Source: Deltaproteobacteria bacterium | GTDB lineage: Bacteria; UBA10199; DSSB01 | Assembly (NCBI GenBank): GCA_021772695.1 | Contig: JAJFLL010000048.1 | Coordinates: 1-11,065, forward strand | Direction: 5' to 3' | Length of the DNA stretch: 11,065 nucleotides | Shown here: positions 6,112 through 11,065 of the stretch, one piece after another | Position numbering within the stretch: position 1 is the stretch's first letter | Layout of the letters: each line of letters begins with the position of its first letter | Made by a program: the position numbers and the translations under genes | The notes under the pieces: model-generated | What the model saw: the letters and a program-made list of their open reading frames with translations, nothing else | Database searches by the model: none | What the model was told of the DNA's origin: nothing

Positions 6112-6981
6112 ATGAAAGCTATTAATTTTTTATTTTTCCTTATCTTTTTGGCCGTCGGCGAGGCCGTTGCTATTTTCATCGGAGCACTGACCCATCCCGC
6201 CATCGGTGGAGTTTTGGGAGTCGGGGCCTTTTTCTTCGCCCTGCTCATGGCCATCGCCATTAAGATCGCCTACCAATGGGAACGGGCCGTCATCCTTCGC
6301 CTCGGTAAATATTCCGGCACCAAAGGCCCCGGCTTATTTTTCGTCATTCCAGTCGTCGACCGGGCTATTTTCGCAGATACTCGTATCATCACCATGGATA
6401 TTCCCGGACAACAGGTCATTACCAAAGACAACGTTCCTGTCTTGGTCAACGGTGTCTTATATTTCGCCGTAGCTAAGGTCGAAGATGCCATTCTCAATGT
6501 GCAGAATTACCGCGTGGCCATGATGCAATACGCCCTGACGGTGTTGCGAGATGTCATCGGAGAAATGATGCTCGATGAACTATTGGCCGAACGGGAACGC
6601 ATCAGCGCCCAAATCGAAGGAGCCGTCGAAGCCCAAGCAAAAAAATGGGGACTCTTGGTCGAGACTATTAAGATCCAAGACATCGACATGCCCGAAGAAC
6701 TCAAGAAAATGATGAGTCGCCAAGCCAGTGCCGAGCGGGAAAAACGCGCCAACATCACCAAGTCCGAAGGAGACAAAATGGCCGCCCAGAACCTCGCCGA
6801 CGCGGCGAAAACCATGGCGGCAAGTGGCGGCGCCATGCAGCTTAGAACTCTGCAAACCGTCGACGGTCTTGGCCCTACCGCAAGTAACACTGTGGTCTTG
6901 GCCCTGCCCTTAGATATTATGGAGGCCTTCCAATCCTATAACGCCATGAATAAGGCTAAGCTACCGCCCAAGTCTTCCTAG
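6112..6981 (+). CDS. Slipin: SPFH/stomatin/prohibitin-domain membrane protein
   Basis: The product has 289 residues. Two N-terminal hydrophobic segments (about 5-26 and 32-53) are followed by an SPFH/Band 7 domain (about 54-215). Family marks seen are ERAVILRLGKY (57-67), GPGLFFVIPVVDR (72-84), DIPGQQVITKDN (96-107) and the heptad-rich RQASAEREKRANITKSEGD (203-221) that forms the coiled-coil after the domain. A short C-terminal tail contains the oligomerisation-type hydrophobic stretch NTVVLALPLDI. Known of the family: slipins form large membrane-bound rings or cages and organise membrane microdomains, often beside an NfeD protein or membrane protease. No NfeD gene is present here. Instead it is followed after 27 bases by the TPM-domain gene, then TMEM43. 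It is slightly longer than typical bacterial slipins because of the extra N-terminal helix. Identity is secure; the partner relationship is inferred. Confidence 0.93.
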   Translation: MKAINFLFFLIFLAVGEAVAIFIGALTHPAIGGVLGVGAFFFALLMAIAIKIAYQWERAVILRLGKYSGTKGPGLFFVIPVVDRAIFADTRIITMDIPGQQVITKDNVPVLVNGVLYFAVAKVEDAILNVQNYRVAMMQYALTVLRDVIGEMMLDELLAERERISAQIEGAVEAQAKKWGLLVETIKIQDIDMPEELKKMMSRQASAEREKRANITKSEGDKMAAQNLADAAKTMAASGGAMQLRTLQTVDGLGPTASNTVVLALPLDIMEAFQSYNAMNKAKLPPKSS

Positions 6982-7008
6982 TTCTCACCTTTGGGCATCT
7001 AATTCATC

Positions 7009-8361
7009 ATGGCGGGCTTGGGTCGAAAATTCTACTTCTTAGCAATACTGATCCCGACTTTTATTTTTGCCGCGGCATTAAAAGTCGAGGAAGTCCCCAA
7101 CCCGCAAACTACTCAAAACAGTTTCGTCACCGACAAGGCTGAGGTCTTGGGTTCCACCTATGTACTATGGTTTGATTCCTTATCTAAAAATTTGGAACAA
7201 GCCACCTCAGTGGAACTAGCGGTGGTCACCGTCGACAATCTGGACCAACTGAGCATCGAGGAATTCGCCGTTCGATTATTTAAACTCTGGGGCATCGGGA
7301 AAAAATCCGAAGACAATGGTGTATTACTGCTATTTTCTCTCTACGACCGAAAGGTTCGCATTGAAGTGGGTTACGGGCTCGAAGGAATTTTGACCGACGC
7401 CCTTTCCAAGCGAATCATTTATTCCGAGGGCATTCCCTATTTCAAACAAGGGCTCTATGCCCAAGGGCTCTATCGCATGGCGATACGGATCTCAGAGGTT
7501 ATTTCCGCCCATCAAGACCAGGACTTGGGCATCAAGCTGCCAGTGGATTGGCCTCCTCAAGTCACGGCACGCCCCAAAGCTCCCCCGCAGCCGATATTGA
7601 AACAAGCCTTTAGCAATCCTTGGATCAAGGCCGGCGCCCTTCCCGGCCTAAGTCTATTGAGTGCACTTGTCCTATTTATATACCAATTGGGGCGATTCCA
7701 ATTTTCTCCAGCTAAGGCAGCCAAAGAGAAGGCGCTTTCGGGATTTTACCTGCCCTTAACCCTAATGTGGGCCCTAGGGTTTTTTGGTGCCCTCACCTTA
7801 AGTGGATTCATCGGTTACGTTGGGCGAACCATCCTGATGGCAGGTGGTGCTGCGGCCGGATTTTCCGTTTTAGTCAATGAGATCAGAAAATCCCGGTCAC
7901 GATGGTTAAAGACTTATCATGCCCCTTGCCCGGAATGTTCCAGTGCCATGAAACTTTACAATGAATATGATGACAACGCCTTTTTACTCGAAGAAGAAAT
8001 CGCCGAAGAAAAAGTCAAAGGCATGGACTATGAATTTTGGCGATGTCCCCAATGCGATTTGCTGGAACGTTTCGAAGTCAAATTGCCCTGGGCGAAGTCC
8101 TGCCCCAAATGCAGCCGGCGTACTCAATTGCGAACCTCTCGGGTATTGCGATCTGCCACCCGGACTTCCACAGGAACCGAAAAAATCACCCTACGATGTC
8201 ATAATCCCAAGTGCGACTATATCAAGGAATATACCAAGACCATTCCTAAAGTGCCTGCCCCCTCCAGCTCCTCGGGATCTTCTTGGGGCAGCAGTAGTAG
8301 TTCTTCGGGAAGTTTCGGCGGCGGCAGTTCAGGGGGCGGTGGCGCTTCCGGTGGATGGTAA
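7009..8361 (+). CDS. TPM-domain (YgcG-type) membrane protein with two zinc ribbons and a Ser/Gly-rich tail
   Basis: The product has 450 residues. An N-terminal signal or anchor helix (about 7-23) leads to a TPM domain (about 37-168; PF04536 type). Its hallmarks include FVTDKAEVLG, LWGIGKKSEDNGVLLLFS, and RIEVGYGLEGILTD. Two to three membrane segments follow (about 210-228, 246-268 and 271-290). Four cysteine pairs come next, C307/C310, C346/C349, C365/C368 and C397/C402, consistent with two zinc ribbons facing the cytoplasm. The protein ends in a polyserine stretch and GGGSSGGGGASGGW, the tail typical of YgcG-family members. Known: TPM domains have been proposed as phosphatases or, in photosynthetic TLP18.3, as photosystem repair factors; the bacterial role is poorly understood. 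The zinc ribbons between membrane and tail are the unusual part. The 27-base gap after the slipin stop and the weak Shine-Dalgarno suggest translation linked to the upstream gene. Confidence 0.88.
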   Translation: MAGLGRKFYFLAILIPTFIFAAALKVEEVPNPQTTQNSFVTDKAEVLGSTYVLWFDSLSKNLEQATSVELAVVTVDNLDQLSIEEFAVRLFKLWGIGKKSEDNGVLLLFSLYDRKVRIEVGYGLEGILTDALSKRIIYSEGIPYFKQGLYAQGLYRMAIRISEVISAHQDQDLGIKLPVDWPPQVTARPKAPPQPILKQAFSNPWIKAGALPGLSLLSALVLFIYQLGRFQFSPAKAAKEKALSGFYLPLTLMWALGFFGALTLSGFIGYVGRTILMAGGAAAGFSVLVNEIRKSRSRWLKTYHAPCPECSSAMKLYNEYDDNAFLLEEEIAEEKVKGMDYEFWRCPQCDLLERFEVKLPWAKSCPKCSRRTQLRTSRVLRSATRTSTGTEKITLRCHNPKCDYIKEYTKTIPKVPAPSSSSGSSWGSSSSSSGSFGGGSSGGGGASGGW

Positions 8362-8417
8362 GACAAAAATCACTTGGCCCCGCAGCATAAGAACCCTTAA
8401 ACTGAGCCCCGAATCAT

Positions 8418-8424
8418 AAGGAGG
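8418..8424 (+). promoter_or_regulatory. Strong Shine-Dalgarno of the TMEM43-family gene
   Basis: AAGGAGG is followed by CAACC and the ATG at 8430. This near-consensus site suggests higher translation than the preceding gene. The 68-base gap holds no recognisable terminator or promoter. Confidence 0.75.
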
Positions 8425-8429
8425 CAACC

Positions 8430-9611
8430 ATGGCCGACAGTTTTACCGAAACCACATCCACCTCTTGGCTCAGTCGTATCAAGGGATCCATCAAAGGCAT
8501 TTTGTTGGGTTTTATCCTCATCGTCGCTGCGATCATGCTCTTGTGGTGGAATGAAGGTCGAGCGGTCAAAGTGGCCAAAGGCCTGACCGAAGGCGCAGGA
8601 GCGGTGGTTGCTGTCAGCGCCGAATCGGTCCAGGCAGAACAAGAAGGCAAATTGGTTCATTTAAGCGGTCCACTCAACACCGATGAAACCCTTTATGATG
8701 AAATCTTTACGGTCACCGCACCCAATGCTCTGAAATTAAAACGTCAGGTGGAAATGTACCAATGGGAAGAACAGCAAAGTTCAAAGACCGAAAAAAAATT
8801 GGGTGGCAAGGAAGAAACGGTCACCACCTATTCTTATCAAAAGACTTGGAGTCCTCGGGTCATTGCATCAAGCCAATTTAAAAAACCGGACGGACATGTG
8901 AACCCGACTCAGATGCCTTACGAATCCCACACCCAAGAAGCCAATGTGATTAGCCTCAAGGCCTTTAAGCTCTCCCCAGGTTTAAAATCCCAATTAAATG
9001 CTTGGGAAGCCTTGCCCGCCCAGGAAAGTGATTTATCCAATCTTTCGTCTGAATTGGGAGATCGCGCCAAGATTTCCGGAGGCAATATTTTCATTGGGAA
9101 AAATCCCACCAGCCCTGAAGTAGGAGACCTAAAAATTTCCTTTGCTACGGTGCAACCTGCAACAGTCAGTGTCATTGCCCAACAAAAGGACGACAGCTTT
9201 CATCCCTATAAAACCAAACAAGACACGCATATTGAAATGCTCTCCATCGGAGAAGTCACCGCAGCCGATATGTTCGAGGGCGCCCAATCGGCCAATCGCA
9301 CCATGACCTGGATCCTTCGGGCCCTGGGATTTTTTCTCATGTTCTTTGGATTTTCCGCCTTGCTGCGTCCCTTTTCGGTGGTTGCCGATGTGGTTCCTTT
9401 TATCGGACGCCTAGTGGGCATGGGTATGGGTCTGGTGGCCTTTTTACTCGCGTCTATTATTAGTCTCTTGGTCATCGCCGCCGCATGGCTCGCTTCTAGG
9501 CCATTATTGGGCGTGGCCATCATTGCCGTGGTGATTGGGCTCGTGGTACTTTTCTTCGTCAAAATGAGCCGGGCCAGACCGGCTCAGGCCGCGCCGGCTC
9601 CCGCAAACTAG
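8430..9611 (+). CDS. TMEM43 (LUMA) family membrane protein
   Basis: The product has 393 residues. One membrane segment lies near the N-terminus (about 21-40), ending in LLWWNEGRAV, a hallmark of the family. A large extracytoplasmic domain (about 45-290) includes GKLVHLSGPL, the conserved RQVEMYQWEE (125-134), and a polar, Thr/Ser-rich middle. About four hydrophobic segments cluster between residues 291 and 382, introduced by GAQSANRTMTWILRALG, another family mark. The end is Ala/Pro-rich and basic. Known: TMEM43 (PF07787) is found in animals, where it sits in the inner nuclear/ER membrane, and in scattered bacteria, where its role is undefined. It is the third gene of the slipin-TPM-TMEM43 run and probably shares their transcript. 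Topology suggests that its large domain lies on the same side as the TPM domain, so the two could touch. Family assignment is confident; function is open. Confidence 0.9.
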   Translation: MADSFTETTSTSWLSRIKGSIKGILLGFILIVAAIMLLWWNEGRAVKVAKGLTEGAGAVVAVSAESVQAEQEGKLVHLSGPLNTDETLYDEIFTVTAPNALKLKRQVEMYQWEEQQSSKTEKKLGGKEETVTTYSYQKTWSPRVIASSQFKKPDGHVNPTQMPYESHTQEANVISLKAFKLSPGLKSQLNAWEALPAQESDLSNLSSELGDRAKISGGNIFIGKNPTSPEVGDLKISFATVQPATVSVIAQQKDDSFHPYKTKQDTHIEMLSIGEVTAADMFEGAQSANRTMTWILRALGFFLMFFGFSALLRPFSVVADVVPFIGRLVGMGMGLVAFLLASIISLLVIAAAWLASRPLLGVAIIAVVIGLVVLFFVKMSRARPAQAAPAPAN

Positions 9612-9851
9612 ATAGATCGCTTGAAAAATAAGGGGTTTTTGGGGTGCCCGGCCCACGCATGGCCTTCATGAAATTTCATAAAACCCGCATTATTAGGGGC
9701 TATACTAAGTCTACTTTCCATTAATCCAATCATTTCAAATATTTGGAGTGGCGTGCCGATTGGCATGGGCCTTGTAATACCTAACGTAGGGCCGTCCCGG
9801 CTTCACTGCTTATAAACCTATGGAGCGCTCTAGTTAAATTTTGGAGTAATT
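9612..9851 (+). other. 240-base non-coding stretch with palindrome and two hairpins, leader of the downstream gene
   Basis: No plausible gene is present on either strand. It holds a 12-base palindrome at 9668-9679, a possible promoter (TTCATA at 9675-9680, TATACT at 9700-9705, spacing 19), hairpin CGTGCC/GGCATG at 9752-9757 and 9762-9767 (loop GATT, one G-U pair), and hairpin GCCG/CGGC at 9791-9794 and 9798-9801. If transcription begins near 9712, the mRNA has a leader of about 140 bases with both hairpins. No clear terminator for the TMEM43 gene was found. A small RNA or regulated leader is possible but not shown. Confidence 0.4.
9668..9679. promoter_or_regulatory. 12-base perfect palindrome ATGAAATTTCAT, possible operator
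   Basis: The sequence is fully self-complementary and overlaps the upstream half of the weak promoter at 9675-9705, where a dimeric repressor would sit. It occurs 173 bases before the unrecognised 253-residue protein gene. A palindrome of this AT-rich kind can also arise by chance. Confidence 0.3.
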
Positions 9852-10613
9852 ATGTCGAAGGGAAACGAAAACAAAATAAACCGGGTAGAAATCGAAGTAC
9901 CCAATTATTTGCTCTTGAGCGAAGAGGCCTTGAATGACGGTGAGGTGGATTACCAAAGCAAATCCAAGATCACGATCTTGGACGGCCACAAAGAAAATCA
10001 CTTGGACCTGGGAAAAGATCAGGTGTTTTTAAACGGCACGGAATTGAGTGTGGCCAACCAGCGGGAAGTCTTTCGCCGTCTCGGTATCGATAAACCGCAA
10101 ACCATGGTCCTGGATTTTACCCAAGCCTATTTCGGATCCTTATCAAAGGTCTCGGAACGGGTCGCCCAAGGCAAATTCACCACCGTGGACGAAATCGACG
10201 ATGCCTTGACGCCCGATGACGAAGCAGGTTTTCGCAAATTGCAGGCCTATACCCAATATGCAGGCATCAATCGGTCCACGGATTCCCGTGCCAGGATTAA
10301 GGCCGCGGCTTATGCGGTTGCAGAAACCCGCGCCCAGCAAGAAGAATCCAAACAGGCCCGCCTGAAGAAGGCTTGGCGCGAAGTTCGGATCCTTTGCTAT
10401 AAGGGCGAAAAGGAATATTGGGTGGCATCAAAACGGCTTAGAGAGGCCTACCTGAAATACGGCATGAAGACTGAAATTGATGCCCTCTTTGCTTTAGACA
10501 AAAGGGCCTACGCCAAACCCACGCTGCGGGCGGCCATTCCCAAGGCCACTGAAGAATATTTGGCCGCCATCGGCAAGATCCATGTAGCCGCCGCGCCCGA
10601 GAAAACTAAATAA
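9852..10613 (+). CDS. Hypothetical soluble protein, no recognised family
   Basis: The product has 253 residues, with no signal peptide and no membrane segment. A polar N-terminus leads into a beta-rich part (residues about 10-65, including NRVEIEVPNYLLL and KITILDGHKENHLDLG). A helical middle and a long charged helical C-terminal half follow (AAAYAVAETRAQQEESKQAR, then LKKAWREVRILCYKGEKEYW), finishing with an Ala/Lys-rich end. The single cysteine and absence of catalytic-looking motifs give no clue to function. I do not recognise it. Start ATG 9852 has GGAG five bases upstream. It stands alone: a long leader with hairpins precedes it and a strong intrinsic terminator follows immediately, so it is probably a single-gene transcript that is well expressed or tightly regulated. 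Confidence 0.8.
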   Translation: MSKGNENKINRVEIEVPNYLLLSEEALNDGEVDYQSKSKITILDGHKENHLDLGKDQVFLNGTELSVANQREVFRRLGIDKPQTMVLDFTQAYFGSLSKVSERVAQGKFTTVDEIDDALTPDDEAGFRKLQAYTQYAGINRSTDSRARIKAAAYAVAETRAQQEESKQARLKKAWREVRILCYKGEKEYWVASKRLREAYLKYGMKTEIDALFALDKRAYAKPTLRAAIPKATEEYLAAIGKIHVAAAPEKTK

Positions 10614-10622
10614 ATTTTTCTG

Positions 10623-11065
10623 TTAATTATTTTTGAGACCTGGTGTGAGAAATCGCATCAGGTCTTTTATTTGCGCTTCACTGATCTCAAAGGGCGGTAC
10701 CGAGCGAATCTCAATACTGATTTCGGTATTCGATAATTGAATTCCCAGTTTCTTCGCAAAGTCTAAGGCTTGGGTTACCTCTCTTGCAGCCATCTCTGAC
10801 AAGCCCTGATTTAAGAGATCGGCCGCCTCTCTGAAATGATAATTCATACGAGTGGTGTCTTGTAATTTCAAGATCAAAGCAGGCGGTAAGCTAAGTCCTC
10901 GGGGCAGGAGTAAAATCTTTATTTCCTTTAGTTCCGCCGTGAGGCCTTTAAAATCACCCATTTCCATGGCGATTTCCAAATCCATCAAATGGTCTTCTAA
11001 GACTTCTGAGGAAACTTCTGGAATTTTCTTTTCCCCATTGGTTTTTTTTGGTGCCAAAGGAAGCT
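10623..11065 (-). CDS. Hypothetical mostly helical protein, probably 5'-truncated at the right edge
   Basis: The frame ends at the stop 10623-10625 and stays open to the window edge. A TTG at 11057 could start it (144 residues), but only eight bases lie upstream, so no ribosome-binding site can be judged and the true start may lie outside. The visible product is soluble and charged. A Lys-rich start (PKKTNGEKK) precedes amphipathic helices (LEDHLMDLEIAMEMGDFKGL, EAADLLNQGLSEMAAREVT), with a short beta-like NTEISIEIRSVPPF near the end. I do not recognise a family. It converges with the 253-residue gene, only nine bases between stops, and its last codons contain that gene's terminator hairpin. 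Confidence 0.65.
   Translation of the reverse strand, partial: LPLAPKKTNGEKKIPEVSSEVLEDHLMDLEIAMEMGDFKGLTAELKEIKILLLPRGLSLPPALILKLQDTTRMNYHFREAADLLNQGLSEMAAREVTQALDFAKKLGIQLSNTEISIEIRSVPPFEISEAQIKDLMRFLTPGLKNN
10636..10672 (+). terminator. Strong intrinsic terminator of the 253-residue protein gene
   Basis: A 13-bp stem (10636-10648 with 10653-10665) begins AGACCTG and ends CAGGTCT. It has two G-U pairs and a GAAA tetraloop, and is followed by TTTTATTT. It starts 22 bases after the plus-strand stop. Read on the minus strand it lacks a T-run, so it acts on the plus strand only. It lies inside the 3' end of the opposing gene. Confidence 0.85.

Noticed and set aside
6507..6890. Minus-strand 127-codon frame within the slipin gene
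   Set aside because: It is a shadow of the SPFH domain, which is clearly coding on the plus strand.
9206..9562. Minus-strand open frame of 118 codons inside the TMEM43-family gene
   Set aside because: It is antisense to the conserved membrane segments of TMEM43, rich in Thr/Met/Lys from reversed hydrophobic codons, with no ribosome-binding site.

Overview
The window is dense bacterial chromosome with about ten complete genes plus one cut gene at each edge. There are no rRNA or tRNA genes, no CRISPR array and no insertion sequence that I can see. The organism is very probably Gram-negative: there are two lipoproteins with lipobox signal peptides, a Sec-secreted beta-helix protein with a Gly-Gly-Cys/hydrophobic/basic C-terminal sorting tail, and a TMEM43-family membrane protein. 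Moderate GC and the style of the secreted proteins fit environmental delta-type lineages (Myxococcota, Bdellovibrionota and relatives). That placement is inference only; no marker gene settles it.

Left part (1-1970): the 3' end of an AbiEii-type nucleotidyltransferase toxin gene enters from the left edge. It is followed by a small two-helix membrane protein on the minus strand, an orphan ModF/YlmA-like ABC ATPase on the plus strand, and a small cysteine-rich lipoprotein on the minus strand.

Middle part (1971-6030): a structured leader precedes a secreted parallel beta-helix protein (choice-of-anchor-Q type) that ends in a GGC sorting tail. Next comes an SGNH/GDSL-family lipoprotein hydrolase with a DxDxDG calcium-site-like tail. 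Facing it, and overlapping its 3' end by 14 bases, is a class I SAM-dependent methyltransferase.

Right-middle part (6112-9611): three co-directional genes form the most coherent unit, a slipin (SPFH/stomatin), a TPM-domain (YgcG-type) protein with two zinc ribbons and a Ser/Gly-rich tail ending in GASGGW, and a TMEM43-family protein. The first and third have near-perfect Shine-Dalgarno sites and the gaps are 27 and 68 bases, so an operon is likely. All three products are predicted membrane proteins, which suggests a membrane-microdomain module. This is the best candidate here for an undescribed system.

Right end (9612-11065): a 240-base non-coding leader with a 12-base perfect palindrome and two further hairpins precedes an unrecognised soluble 253-residue protein. 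Its strong intrinsic terminator lies inside the 3' end of an opposing hypothetical gene that runs off the right edge.
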